Shown here: positions 51,846 to 60,703 of the stretch, in pieces
Position numbering within the stretch: position 1 is the first letter of the stretch
Layout of the letters: the number at the start of each line of letters is the position of its first letter
Source: JBDXHU01 sp039989475
Lineage (GTDB): Bacteria; Pseudomonadota; Gammaproteobacteria; Pseudomonadales; Halieaceae
Direction: 5' to 3'
DNA length: 64,000 bases
Assembly (NCBI GenBank): GCA_039989475.1
Contig: JBDXHU010000005.1
Coordinates: 62,001-126,000, forward strand
The notes under the pieces: generated by a model
The model's input: only the letters and a program-made list of their open reading frames with translations
What the model was told of the DNA's origin: nothing
Databases searched by the model: none
Made by a program: the position numbers and the translations under genes

Positions 51846-52581
51846 CAGCAGCCGCGCCAGTCCCCGCATCTTCACCAGCCAGGCGCTGGCTGAAGGCCTG
51901 GAGCTGCAACTGGAGGAAGGTCCCAGTCGGCACCTGACCGGGGCGCTGCGACTACTGCCTGGTGCCAGTATCTGCCTGTTTGATGGTAGCGGCGGCGAGT
52001 ACGCCGCCACTATCAGCCTGGTCGAGCGCAAGCGTGTCTCGGTGCAGGTCGGCGCATTCAATGCGGTGGAACGAGAATCCAGTCTCCGGGTTGAGCTGGC
52101 AATCGCAGTCTCCCGTGGTGAGCGTATGGATTTTATTGTGCAAAAGTGCACGGAGCTGGGTGTGTCCCGTATCAGCCCACTGCTGAGCGAACGAACCGAG
52201 GTAAAACTCAAGGGCGAGCGCTTGCAGAAAAAAATCGCACACTGGCAGCAAGTCGCCAGCAGCGCCTGTGAGCAATGCGGCCGCAATCGGGTTCCCCAGG
52301 TGGCAGAGCTACAGCCACTGAGCGCCTGGATTGCGGGAGCCGAGGCCGAGCACAAACTCGTCCTGCATCATCGCAGCCCACAGTCACTGCAAGGCGCGGG
52401 AGCGCCTGCAAGCGTTGCCCTGTTGGTTGGTCCCGAGGGCGGCCTCTCGGCAGCCGAGATCGAAGCCGCGGAACAGGCCGGATTCCAGGCTCTGGCGCTG
52501 GGTCCGAGAATATTGCGCACCGAAACCGCACCGATAGCGGCACTGTCGATCCTGAATTACCAATGGGGAGATATGCATTGA
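51829..52581 (+). CDS. rsmE: 16S rRNA (uracil-1498-N3)-methyltransferase
   Basis: SPOUT-class methyltransferase of 250 residues from a GTG start inside the metF end. Conserved parts are RMDFIVQKCTELGVSRISPL, the SERTEVKLKGERL segment and the knot motif LLVGPEGGLSAAEIE with LGPRILRTETAPIAAL. RsmE is normally near gshB in gammaproteobacteria, as here. The GTG has only a weak ribosome site, so translational coupling to metF is likely. Confidence 0.93.
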   Translation: MPQPPDSSRASPRIFTSQALAEGLELQLEEGPSRHLTGALRLLPGASICLFDGSGGEYAATISLVERKRVSVQVGAFNAVERESSLRVELAIAVSRGERMDFIVQKCTELGVSRISPLLSERTEVKLKGERLQKKIAHWQQVASSACEQCGRNRVPQVAELQPLSAWIAGAEAEHKLVLHHRSPQSLQGAGAPASVALLVGPEGGLSAAEIEAAEQAGFQALALGPRILRTETAPIAALSILNYQWGDMH

Positions 52582-52612
52582 AGGATGCACGGCGCAGCTG
52601 ACACCTCAGTAA

Positions 52613-52641
52613 TTGAATCGCCTTGTATCTGCCGGTAAATA
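52613..52641 (+). promoter_or_regulatory. Putative sigma-70 promoter of the small NhaA-like gene
   Basis: TTGAAT (52613-52618) and TAAATA (52636-52641) are 17 bases apart, about 70 bases before the ATG at 52710. Together with the intervening AT-rich DNA this is the only apparent signal in the 128-base gap after rsmE. Confidence 0.45.
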
Positions 52642-52709
52642 TCTAAATAATCTCTAGCCGGCGTTAATGTCACGCCTTACTGATCGCTTGCAGGAGACTC
52701 ATTACCGCT

Positions 52710-52913
52710 ATGGCCAAAGGCAGCTATAACGCCCCCGGGGAGAAATCCTTCGAGCGCATACTCTCTCCCCTGGAGGAGTTCATCCATCGCCAGACCACCA
52801 GCCGCGTGCTGCTGATGGCAAAGACCGGTATCTTGCTGGCTTCAGCACTGGCCGGGCTGGGTGGGTTTTTCTGGCTCTTGATTACCAGTTCCGCCAACAC
52901 AGACAATGCCTGA
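52710..52913 (+). CDS. 67-residue membrane protein resembling the N-terminus of NhaA
   Basis: The sequence KSFERILSPLEEFIHRQTTS followed by RVLLMAKTGILLASALAGLG looks like the amphipathic N-terminal helix and first membrane segment of NhaA Na+/H+ antiporters, whose usual continuation (ANSPW and further helices) is missing. The protein stops after a single hydrophobic hairpin and is followed, with an 8-base overlap, by an acetyltransferase gene. It is either a remnant or a stand-alone small protein that reuses the NhaA start. A promoter and a proper ATG argue for expression. Function unknown; similarity is from memory. Confidence 0.65.
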   Translation: MAKGSYNAPGEKSFERILSPLEEFIHRQTTSRVLLMAKTGILLASALAGLGGFFWLLITSSANTDNA

Positions 52914-53400
52914 AATCACCATCTGGTACCTGCAATCCACCAGCGCCGAGCAGCTGCAGCCGGTAGCGAGACCCGCTGGTATCGAGGTTCATGAGGCGCA
53001 GGTGCAGCAGTTCCAGTTCAACCGTTTTCTCTATCAACTGGTAGGCGGCCCCTGGCAGTGGACGGACAAGCTTGTCTGGACCGATGAGCAGTGGCGCGAT
53101 TATGCGGAGCGGCCCTGCATACGCACCTGGGCGGCCTGGGTGGAAGGTTCTCCTGCCGGCTACTTCGAACTGGAAAAACGCGACGACGGCAGCATCGAAA
53201 TCTGCTATTTCGGGCTCGCCGAAAAATTCATTGGCCGCGGCTTTGGCAGCTACCTGCTAAGCGAATGTATTAGCGAGGCCTGGCAATGGGGCGCCACGCG
53301 AGTCACCGTAAACACCTGCAGCCTCGACCATCCAGCCGCCCTGGACAATTACCAGTCACGCGGCTTCGAGCTCTACGAAACCGAGGTCAAGAAGGCTTGA
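52906..53400 (+). CDS. GNAT family N-acetyltransferase
   Basis: A 164-residue acetyltransferase. Acetyl-CoA motif A appears as GLAEKFIGRGFGSYLLSECI, preceded by strands around GYFELEKRDDGSIEICYFG and followed by VTVNTCSLDHPAALDNYQSR, which matches the usual motif B with Asn and Tyr. It overlaps the previous small gene by 8 bases and the convergent hydrolase by 14. The acceptor is unknown. Confidence 0.88.
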   Translation: MPEITIWYLQSTSAEQLQPVARPAGIEVHEAQVQQFQFNRFLYQLVGGPWQWTDKLVWTDEQWRDYAERPCIRTWAAWVEGSPAGYFELEKRDDGSIEICYFGLAEKFIGRGFGSYLLSECISEAWQWGATRVTVNTCSLDHPAALDNYQSRGFELYETEVKKA

Positions 53401-54637
53401 CCTCGCGCCGCGCGTAACACCATTCCAGAAACTCAGTGACCGCGTTGACCATGTGGTCGCTGCGCACAGAATGGAATATTTCGAAGGCATGCTGGGCCCC
53501 GGGCAACTCGGCGTAGGCCACCACCTGGTCGGAAACCGCGTGCAGTCGATTTGCAAAGCTGCGGCCCTCCTCAACCCAGGCCAGTGAATCATGGCTGCCA
53601 TGTAATACCAGCATCGGCGGGGCATCTGCACGCACATGGCTTATCGGTGAAGCCTGCTGCCATAAGTCCTGGTTTTCTGTCGGTCGACACTTCATGACAT
53701 GCTTGGCCAGCATATCCTCCATGGACATGGAGCCACGAATATTATCCCGGTCGAGAAAGTCGTAGATTCCGTAAAACGGTACGGCTGCGTCAACGTGGGT
53801 GTCGACACCCTCAAAGCCTGGCTGCCACTCCGGCACATCAGGCGTCAGCGCTGCCAGGGAGCTGAGATGACCACCGGCTGAGCCGCCGGTGATGGCCAGG
53901 AAATCGGGATTACCGCCGTACTCTGCGGCGTGCTCGCGCACCCAGGCGATGCTCTTTTTCACATCAATAATATGGGCGGGGAAGGTGTCCTTCGGGCTGA
54001 GCCGGTAATTGCAGGCCACGCAGAGCCAGCCGCGTTGCGCCAGGTGGTACATCAGTGGCAGCGCCTGCTGCTGCTTTTCACCGATCATCCAGGCGCCGCC
54101 GTGCACCTGCAACAGCACCGGGAAGCCCCCCTCGCGGGGTGTCTCTGGCTCATACACATCCAGGTGATTGCGCTTGCCGTGCTCGCCGTAGCTGATGTTT
54201 CGGTGCACGCGCACGCCGGGCCGCTGCATGCGGAATGGACGCATCCACTCCGCCGCATTTATCGAGTTGCGCAGAACACCCTGTCGTTGCTGCGGTATAT
54301 CGCCGCGGTAATTTTCTCCCAGGGTGCTTTTCAGCGTGCGTTCCAACACCGCCGCCGTATCCATGGACTGCAGGTGCAGGTAGGCCATGCCCAGCCAGGA
54401 GCCCAGGAACAGCAGCAGACCCCAGCGACCCTCGGCCGTTTCCAGGCCGCCGCCCAAGAGCACCAGCACGGTAAGCAGCAGCTGCCAGAGGATGTGGATA
54501 AATGCCAACTCGCCGACCAGCCAGGCACTGAGGAAATACAGGGGCATCGCATAGGACAAACGACGCGCTTGCATCACTGCGGTCACCGTACCGAGGGCAA
54601 ATAGCGCGGCGAGAATCAGGTAAAAAGTCATAGCCAT
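53387..54637 (-). CDS. Membrane-anchored alpha/beta hydrolase (HSL-type esterase)
   Basis: A roughly 416-residue esterase from ATG 54637 (TTG at 54646 also in frame). The first ~100 residues contain three to four hydrophobic helices; the catalytic domain follows. Oxyanion motif VHGGAW, nucleophile in ITGGSAGGHLSS, acid region LHGSHDSLAW and the catalytic His in PGAQHAFEIF place it in the hormone-sensitive-lipase-like group. A membrane-anchored form with an external or internal catalytic domain is possible; the topology cannot be decided. Substrate unknown. Confidence 0.83.
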   Translation of the reverse strand: MAMTFYLILAALFALGTVTAVMQARRLSYAMPLYFLSAWLVGELAFIHILWQLLLTVLVLLGGGLETAEGRWGLLLFLGSWLGMAYLHLQSMDTAAVLERTLKSTLGENYRGDIPQQRQGVLRNSINAAEWMRPFRMQRPGVRVHRNISYGEHGKRNHLDVYEPETPREGGFPVLLQVHGGAWMIGEKQQQALPLMYHLAQRGWLCVACNYRLSPKDTFPAHIIDVKKSIAWVREHAAEYGGNPDFLAITGGSAGGHLSSLAALTPDVPEWQPGFEGVDTHVDAAVPFYGIYDFLDRDNIRGSMSMEDMLAKHVMKCRPTENQDLWQQASPISHVRADAPPMLVLHGSHDSLAWVEEGRSFANRLHAVSDQVVAYAELPGAQHAFEIFHSVRSDHMVNAVTEFLEWCYARREVKPS

Positions 54638-54743
54638 ATCCAGCAATTAGTCGAGCTTATTCTAGAGCCTGTCGTCGCCCCTTGCACCCACCAGTGCAGT
54701 TGCGTAACGTAGCCGCTCGCCAATACCCATGGAGATGAGCGCA

Positions 54744-55694
54744 ATGACGGTGAAGTTGGGCGTGGTCATGGACCCCATCAGCAAGCTCACGTACAAGAAA
54801 GACAGCACCCTGGCTATGCTGTGGGCCGCACAGGATCGCAACTGGGAGCTCTATTACATGGAGCAGTCCGATCTGTACCTGGAGCAGGGCGAAGCCATGG
54901 CCAGCATGGCGCCTCTGCAGGTGTTCCGCGATCCTGACAAATTCTACGAGCTGGGGCCACAGAAGCTGGTGCCCCTGGGTGAGCTGGACGTGATCCTGAT
55001 GCGCAAGGATCCGCCTTTCGACAACGAATACGTCTACAGCACTTATATACTGGAAGCGGCGGAGCGCCAGGGCACCCTCATCGTCAACCGCTGCGCCAGT
55101 TTGCGCGACTGCAACGAAAAGGTCTTCGCCACCCAGTTTCCCCAGTGTTGTCCGCCGGTTCTGGTCAGCGCAGACGAGGAGCGTCTCAAGGCCTTTCATA
55201 GAGAACACCAGGACGTTATCTACAAACCCCTGGACGGCATGGGGGGGTCTGCCATTTTTCGGGTCAAACCCGACGACCCCAATCTCAATGTCATTCTGGA
55301 AACCCTGACTGAATACGGCAGCACCACTATCATGGCCCAGCGCTACATCCCCGAGATAGTTCGCGGCGATAAGCGCATACTGGTTATCGATGGCGAGCCC
55401 GTACCTTATTGCCTGGCACGGGTACCGCTGGCCGGGGAAACCCGCGGCAACCTGGCAGCGGGTGGCAGCGGCATTGCGCAGGAATTGACCGACCGGGACA
55501 GGTGGATCGTGGACCAGGTAGCACCGATGCTGAAAGAGAAGCAGCTGATTTTCGTCGGGCTCGATGTCATCGGCGACTACCTCACCGAGATCAATGTCAC
55601 CAGTCCAACCTGCATCCGCGAAATCGACGCCGAATTCGACACAGACATTGGCGGCCAGTTAATGGATTGTATAATGGGGCATCTCGCCAAGTAG
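54744..55694 (+). CDS. gshB: Glutathione synthetase
   Basis: ATP-grasp ligase joining gamma-glutamylcysteine and glycine. The ATG at 54744, with GGAG 9 bases upstream, gives 316 residues, the E. coli length; an earlier ATG at 54729 is possible. Key parts are KLGVVMDPISKL, LMRKDPPFDNEYVY, YKPLDGMGGSAIFRV (ATP-binding loop) and EINVTSPTCIREI. It precedes a TonB gene as in Pseudomonas, but the pilG-chp cluster found there in between is absent here. Confidence 0.96.
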   Translation: MTVKLGVVMDPISKLTYKKDSTLAMLWAAQDRNWELYYMEQSDLYLEQGEAMASMAPLQVFRDPDKFYELGPQKLVPLGELDVILMRKDPPFDNEYVYSTYILEAAERQGTLIVNRCASLRDCNEKVFATQFPQCCPPVLVSADEERLKAFHREHQDVIYKPLDGMGGSAIFRVKPDDPNLNVILETLTEYGSTTIMAQRYIPEIVRGDKRILVIDGEPVPYCLARVPLAGETRGNLAAGGSGIAQELTDRDRWIVDQVAPMLKEKQLIFVGLDVIGDYLTEINVTSPTCIREIDAEFDTDIGGQLMDCIMGHLAK

Positions 55695-55706
55695 CCAATC
55701 GTCACC

Positions 55707-56585
55707 ATGCAGACAGCCGACGACTTCATCCCCCAGCACGACCAACTGGGCTTTTTTGTATTCATTGCATTCTCAGTACACCTGATGCTGATCCTGGGAA
55801 TCAGTTTCAGCCAGGAACCCGAGGCCTATTCCACCCCTCAGCTGGAAGTCACGCTGGCCCAATATCGCAGCGAGGAGGCGCCGGAAGAGGCGCGCTTCGT
55901 TGCACAGAGCAACCAGGCCGGTAGCGGCACCCTGGCCGAGCGGGCGGAGCTGACCACCCGTCGCCAGGCTGAGTTCAGCGACAACCGCATTCGCGAACCC
56001 GGCGGCGCACCCCAGCTGGTCCAGCCAAAACCACAATCGCGAGATAAATCGCTGGTCACCAGCATTTCCGAGGCGGTAGACAAGGTCTTCAGCCGCAGCG
56101 AAGAACCAGAACCTGAGCCACTGCTGGCGCAGGGCCTGGATCCGGATGTTCACACACTGAGCGAGAGTATTGCCAGCCTGGAAGCCCGCCTGGACCAACA
56201 ACAACAGGCCTATGCCGAGCGGCCACGGGTCAAGCGCCTGACCGCCCTGTCGGCGCGCGCCGCGATTGATGCAGCCTACCTGCATAGCTGGCGCAGCAAA
56301 GTGGAAGCCATTGGCAACCGCTATTACCCGGTCGCATCCAGTCGCTATGGGATTTACGGCGACCTCCGACTGATGGTCGCCATTCGCTACGACGGGCGCA
56401 TAGAGAATATTGAAGTGCTGTCTTCTTCCGGGCACGCGGTACTGGATGAGGCCGCCATTCGCATTGTCCGTATGGCGGCACCTTTTGACCCGTTTCCCGC
56501 TGAACTACGCGAGACAACCGATGTGCTCGAAATCATCCGCACATGGAAATTCAGGCAAAACCGGCTAAGCTCAGTACAAGGTTGA
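55707..56585 (+). CDS. TonB family protein near pilus genes (TonB3-like)
   Basis: A 292-residue protein. An N-terminal anchor (about 15-34: GFFVFIAFSVHLMLILGISF) is followed by a long charged periplasmic linker with a glutamate- and glutamine-rich coiled region (about 140-175), and a TonB C-terminal domain from about residue 195 with YYPVASSRYGIYGDLRLMVA and a beta-strand end. P. aeruginosa TonB3 has the same location between gshB and yqgE and is required for twitching motility, so a link to pili rather than nutrient uptake is plausible. No exbB/exbD lies nearby. Confidence 0.82.
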   Translation: MQTADDFIPQHDQLGFFVFIAFSVHLMLILGISFSQEPEAYSTPQLEVTLAQYRSEEAPEEARFVAQSNQAGSGTLAERAELTTRRQAEFSDNRIREPGGAPQLVQPKPQSRDKSLVTSISEAVDKVFSRSEEPEPEPLLAQGLDPDVHTLSESIASLEARLDQQQQAYAERPRVKRLTALSARAAIDAAYLHSWRSKVEAIGNRYYPVASSRYGIYGDLRLMVAIRYDGRIENIEVLSSSGHAVLDEAAIRIVRMAAPFDPFPAELRETTDVLEIIRTWKFRQNRLSSVQG

Positions 56586-56626
56586 CGCTCCGCGCCAATA
56601 TCATGAGGCCGCCCCCGTAGTCGCCA

Positions 56627-57214
56627 ATGACCGACGAAAACACATCAACTACCGCAGCAGGTAATAGCCTGCGAGACCACTTCCTGCTCGCCATGCCCAG
56701 CCTCACCGATGCTATCTTCGCCAACAGCATTACCTACCTCTGCGAGCACACGGAACAGGGTGCCATGGGCATAGTCATTAACCAGCCACTGGACCTCTGC
56801 GTTGAAGAAGTACTCGCCCATTTAGACCTGCCATGCGGCGGCCACCTGCGGGAAACACCGGTCATGGCCGGCGGACCGGTGCACATGGATCGCGGCTTCG
56901 TCTTGCATCGTCCCTGTGACCACGAGTGGGAGGCCAGTCTGTCGGTTACCGAGGATATCTGCCTGACCACCTCCCGCGACATACTGGTTTCGATCTCCCG
57001 GGACCAGGGCCCGCCCGACAACCTTATCGCCCTGGGCTACGCTGGCTGGTCGGCCGGCCAACTGGAGTCGGAGATTTCCGACAATAGCTGGCTGACTCTG
57101 CCCGCTGACAGCGCCATTATTTTCGACACACCCTGTCACCTGCGCATGAGCGCCGCCGCGGCGCAACTGGGAGTCGACCTCAACCTGATCTCGGGCGAGG
57201 CGGGGCACGCCTGA
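56627..57214 (+). CDS. yqgE: YqgE/AlgH family protein (UPF0301)
   Basis: A 195-residue cytoplasmic protein. Family features are LRDHFLLAMPSLTDAIFANS, then GAMGIVINQPLDL, GGPVHMDRGFVLHR and GYAGWSAGQLESEISDNSW. The biochemical function of YqgE is not known; the P. aeruginosa version (AlgH) was implicated in alginate regulation. It is always next to ruvX (yqgF), here by 11 bases. Confidence 0.93.
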   Translation: MTDENTSTTAAGNSLRDHFLLAMPSLTDAIFANSITYLCEHTEQGAMGIVINQPLDLCVEEVLAHLDLPCGGHLRETPVMAGGPVHMDRGFVLHRPCDHEWEASLSVTEDICLTTSRDILVSISRDQGPPDNLIALGYAGWSAGQLESEISDNSWLTLPADSAIIFDTPCHLRMSAAAAQLGVDLNLISGEAGHA

Positions 57215-57225
57215 TTAGCACGGTC

Positions 57226-57624
57226 ATGGCATTCGACTTTGGCTTGCGACAGATCGGCGTTGCGGTCGGCAATAGCGTCACTGGCACCAGTCAGGCACTA
57301 ACCACGCTGCGCGCTCGCGACGGCGTCCCGGAGTGGTCCGAGGTCAAAGCCTTGTTAGTGGAATGGCAGCCACAGCAATTACTGGTGGGCTTGCCTCTGC
57401 ATATGGACGACAGTGAAAGTGAATTGTCACGTCTGGCGGGTAAATTTGGTCGCCGCCTGGAGGGTCGCTTCCAGCTACCGGTAGCCTATATGGATGAGCG
57501 TCTCAGCAGCTTCGAGGCCAAGCAACTGTTGCAGGAGCAGGGGCACGGGGGCAACTATAAGGCGATGCCCGCCGACAGCCTGGCGGCACAACTTATTCTG
57601 GAGACCTGGCTGGCCCAGTCATGA
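57226..57624 (+). CDS. ruvX: Putative Holliday junction resolvase / pre-16S rRNA nuclease
   Basis: RNase H-fold nuclease (YqgF) implicated in 16S rRNA 5' end maturation. The 132-residue sequence has catalytic AFDFGLRQIGVAVG with the first Asp, LVGLPLHMD, and DERLSSFEAKQ with the acidic cluster. Known orthologues have about six more residues at the start; an in-frame CTG overlapping the yqgE stop (CTGA) would supply them, but ATG 57226 is a simpler choice. Its stop is 1 base from the convergent pilU end. Confidence 0.92.
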   Translation: MAFDFGLRQIGVAVGNSVTGTSQALTTLRARDGVPEWSEVKALLVEWQPQQLLVGLPLHMDDSESELSRLAGKFGRRLEGRFQLPVAYMDERLSSFEAKQLLQEQGHGGNYKAMPADSLAAQLILETWLAQS

Positions 57625-57625
57625 G

Positions 57626-58765
57626 CTAGCGCTGGAAACCCTGCGATTCCTCTTCTGTATCCGCCATGCTCAGCTCGGGGGCATTGGCGAGCGGGTCGGC
57701 ACCATCTGAATCCAGCTTTATCATCAGGCGCAGGTCGTTGCGGGAGTCCGCGTGCGCCAGTGCCTTCTCCTCATCGATAGCGCCTTCTTTGAACAACTTG
57801 AACAAGGCCTGATCGAAAGTCTGCATCCCCTGCTCATTGGACTTGGACATCAGCTCCTTGAGCGTATGCACCTCGCCTTTGCGAATCATATCCGCCACCA
57901 GGGGTGTATTGAGCAAAACCTCAATCACCGCGCGCCGGCTCTTACCGTCGCGGGTGGGAACCAGCTGCTGTGCAACCATGCCGCGAAGGTTCAGGGACAA
58001 ATCCATCCACACCTGGTTGTGACGCTCTACCGGGAAGAAGTGCTGAATACGATCCAGTGCCTGGTTGGCGTTGTTGGCGTGCAGGGTACAAAGACACAGG
58101 TGACCGGTCTCGGCGAAGGTCAGGGCCTGCTCCATGGTCTCCTGGGTGCGCACCTCACCAATCATGATCACGTCCGGCGCCTGGCGCAGGGTGTTTTTCA
58201 AGGCCACATCAAAACTGTCTGTATCAATACCCACCTCACGCTGGGTAACAATGCAGCCCTGGTGCTCGTGAATAAATTCGATCGGGTCCTCGATGCTGAT
58301 AATGTGGCCGGTGCTGTTCTTGTTGCGATAACCGATCATGGAGGCCAGCGAGGTCGATTTACCGGTTCCGGTAGCTCCCACAAATATCACCAGGCCACGC
58401 TTGGTCATGGCCAGTTCCTTGACCACCGGCGGCAGTCTCAACTGTTCCATGGTGGGGATGGTGGTTTCGATGCGGCGCAAGACCATACCGGTCAAATTGC
58501 GCTGGTAGAAGGCACTGGCGCGAAAGCGGCCAACATTGTCCCGGGCCACGGCGAAGTTACACTCGTGGTGTTCATCGAATTCCTTGCGCTGGGCGTCACT
58601 CATGACGCTAGTGACGATCTTGTGAGTCTGATCGCCAGTCAGTACCTGGTCGGAAACCGGCATCACCTTGCCATTAATTTTCAGGCTGGGAGCAACCCCG
58701 GCGGTAATAAAGGCATCAGAGGCGCCTTTTTCAACCATAAATCGTAGTAGCTTATCGATATCCAT
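57626..58765 (-). CDS. pilU: Type IV pilus retraction ATPase PilU
   Basis: Hexameric ATPase that assists PilT in pilus retraction. The 379-residue protein has Walker A FVGATGTGKSTSLASM, the Asp box with IEDPIEFIHEHQGC, Walker B VIMIGEVRTQETMEQAL and His box GHLCLCTLHANNANQALD. The NTPLVADMIRKGEVHTLKEL segment distinguishes it from PilT. In Pseudomonas the pyrRBC genes separate ruvX from pilU-pilT; here they are absent. It follows pilT by 39 bases. Confidence 0.94.
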   Translation of the reverse strand: MDIDKLLRFMVEKGASDAFITAGVAPSLKINGKVMPVSDQVLTGDQTHKIVTSVMSDAQRKEFDEHHECNFAVARDNVGRFRASAFYQRNLTGMVLRRIETTIPTMEQLRLPPVVKELAMTKRGLVIFVGATGTGKSTSLASMIGYRNKNSTGHIISIEDPIEFIHEHQGCIVTQREVGIDTDSFDVALKNTLRQAPDVIMIGEVRTQETMEQALTFAETGHLCLCTLHANNANQALDRIQHFFPVERHNQVWMDLSLNLRGMVAQQLVPTRDGKSRRAVIEVLLNTPLVADMIRKGEVHTLKELMSKSNEQGMQTFDQALFKLFKEGAIDEEKALAHADSRNDLRLMIKLDSDGADPLANAPELSMADTEEESQGFQR

Positions 58766-58804
58766 CTGTATTCCTTCCCGACGCCTCTAGCGCTGGCTGT
58801 AAAC

Positions 58805-59839
58805 CTAGAAGTTGTCCGGCATCTTGGCTTTTTCTTTCGCCACTTCGCGTGTGATCAGGCGCTTCTCAACCAGGTTCTCCAGGCACTGGTCCAGCGTCTG
58901 CATGCCGATGGAGCCGCCGGTCTGGATAGCCGAGTACATTTGCGCCACCTTGTCCTCACGAATCAGGTTACGGATTGCCGGCGTACCGCGCATGATTTCA
59001 TGAGCCGCGACCCGTCCGCCCCCCTGTTTTTTCAGCAGGGTCTGGGAGATAACCGCCTGCAGGGATTCTGACAGCATCGATCTCACCATGGCCTTTTCCG
59101 CCGCCGGGAATACATCGATAACCCGGTCGATGGTCTTGGCCGCTGACTGGGTGTGCAAGGTGCCAAATACCAGGTGTCCGGTTTCGGCCGCCTCCAGTGC
59201 CAGCTTGATCGTCTCCAGGTCCCGCAGCTCACCTACCAGGATGATGTCGGGGTCTTCACGTAGTGCCGAGCGCAGGGCTTCATTGAACCCGAGCGTGTCG
59301 CGGTGCACCTCGCGCTGGTTCACCAGGCATTTTTTACTTTCATGCACAAATTCAATGGGGTCTTCAACCGTGAGAATGTGCTCATATTTGTTGTCGTTGA
59401 TGTAGTCCACCATTGCCGCCAGCGTGGTCGACTTGCCCGATCCGGTGGGCCCGGTGACCAACATCAGGCCCCGGGGGATCATCGACAGGTCTTTGAACAC
59501 CTGCCCCATGCCCAGATCGTCCATAGTGAGTACTTTGGAGGGAATGGTCCGGAATACGCCGCCTGCGCCGCGGTTATGGTTGAAGGCATTGACTCGAAAA
59601 CGTGCCACGCCGGGAACTTCGAAGGAGAAGTCAGTCTCCATGAACTCCTCGTAGTCCTTGCGCTGCTTGTCATTCATGATCTCGTAAATAAGATCGTGAA
59701 CCTGCTTGTGATCCATGGGCGGAAGGTTGATTCGGCGCACGTCACCATCGACCCGAATCATGGGCGGCAATCCTGCCGACAAGTGCAAATCCGATGCGCC
59801 CTGTTTTGCGCTAAAGGCGAGCAGTTCAGTGATGTCCAT
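58805..59839 (-). CDS. pilT: Type IV pilus retraction ATPase PilT
   Basis: Motor for pilus retraction, driving twitching and DNA uptake. From ATG 59839 (AGGGGA upstream) it has 344 residues, the standard PilT length; an 11-residue upstream extension in the frame is not conserved. Motifs are VTGPTGSGKSTTLAAM (Walker A), ILVGELRDLETIKLAL (Walker B), GHLVFGTLHTQSAAKTIDR (His box) and the PilT-specific TPAIRNLIREDK. It is divergent from yggS. Confidence 0.96.
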   Translation of the reverse strand: MDITELLAFSAKQGASDLHLSAGLPPMIRVDGDVRRINLPPMDHKQVHDLIYEIMNDKQRKDYEEFMETDFSFEVPGVARFRVNAFNHNRGAGGVFRTIPSKVLTMDDLGMGQVFKDLSMIPRGLMLVTGPTGSGKSTTLAAMVDYINDNKYEHILTVEDPIEFVHESKKCLVNQREVHRDTLGFNEALRSALREDPDIILVGELRDLETIKLALEAAETGHLVFGTLHTQSAAKTIDRVIDVFPAAEKAMVRSMLSESLQAVISQTLLKKQGGGRVAAHEIMRGTPAIRNLIREDKVAQMYSAIQTGGSIGMQTLDQCLENLVEKRLITREVAKEKAKMPDNF

Positions 59840-59951
59840 AATTCCCCTTGGCTCCCGTCTTCTTGCCGCCACTCATATTATTCGCGACCGTCTTTAGCCT
59901 GCGGCGGTTTTATATTCATATAATGCACCCAGCCATCATAGAAACCAGACC

Positions 59952-60644
59952 ATGACTGAATCCACCATTGCACAGAATATAGCAAAGCTGCGGGAGAGAA
60001 TACGAATCGCGTCACAAAAAAACCAACGCGATTCGGCCTCTATTTGCCTGCTTGCGGTCAGTAAAACCCAGCCCGCCGAAGCCATACGTGAGGCGGCCGA
60101 GGCCGGCGTAGACAACATAGGCGAAAACTACTTGCAGGAGGCGCTGGACAAAATGGCGCTGCTGGCCGACCTGCCCCTGTGCTGGCACTTTATCGGACCA
60201 CTGCAATCCAACAAGACCCGGGCAGTCGCCGAACACTTCGACTGGGTGCACAGCGTGGACCGGGAGAAGATCGCCAGACGCCTCAGTCAGCAGCGGCCGG
60301 CCGGGCTGGCGCCACTGAACGTGTGCCTGCAGGTCAACATCAGCAATGAAGACAGCAAGGCCGGTGTAGACCCCGCCGACATTGAAGAACTGGCCGTGGC
60401 GATCAGCGGCCTGCCCGGCTTGAGACTGCGCGGACTTATGGCCATTCCGGCGCTCACTGATGATCCATCACAGCAGCGTGCCAACTTCTCCGCCCTGCGC
60501 AAAGCACTGCAGAAATTGCAGGCGCTGCACCCGGGACTCGACACCCTCTCCATGGGTATGTCTGCCGACCTAGACGCGGCCATCGCCGAGGGGTCAACCC
60601 TGCTGCGCATAGGTACCGCCGTATTCGGCCCGCGCGGCGGGTGA
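59952..60644 (+). CDS. yggS: Pyridoxal phosphate homeostasis protein YggS/PLPBP
   Basis: A 230-residue PLP-binding protein of the alanine racemase N-terminal fold. The PLP lysine lies in LLAVSKTQPAEAIREA (about residue 37). Other family parts are GENYLQEALDKM, WHFIGPLQSNKTR and LSMGMSADLDAAIAEGSTLLR, shown by its central segment. It acts in PLP and amino-acid pool balance, and is normally next to proC, as here. Confidence 0.96.
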   Translation: MTESTIAQNIAKLRERIRIASQKNQRDSASICLLAVSKTQPAEAIREAAEAGVDNIGENYLQEALDKMALLADLPLCWHFIGPLQSNKTRAVAEHFDWVHSVDREKIARRLSQQRPAGLAPLNVCLQVNISNEDSKAGVDPADIEELAVAISGLPGLRLRGLMAIPALTDDPSQQRANFSALRKALQKLQALHPGLDTLSMGMSADLDAAIAEGSTLLRIGTAVFGPRGG

Positions 60645-60703
60645 AATTGACGAAGGCGCGCGTGTATACTCAGCGCCTTTATCCAAAAATATGAGTTAAC
60701 GTC

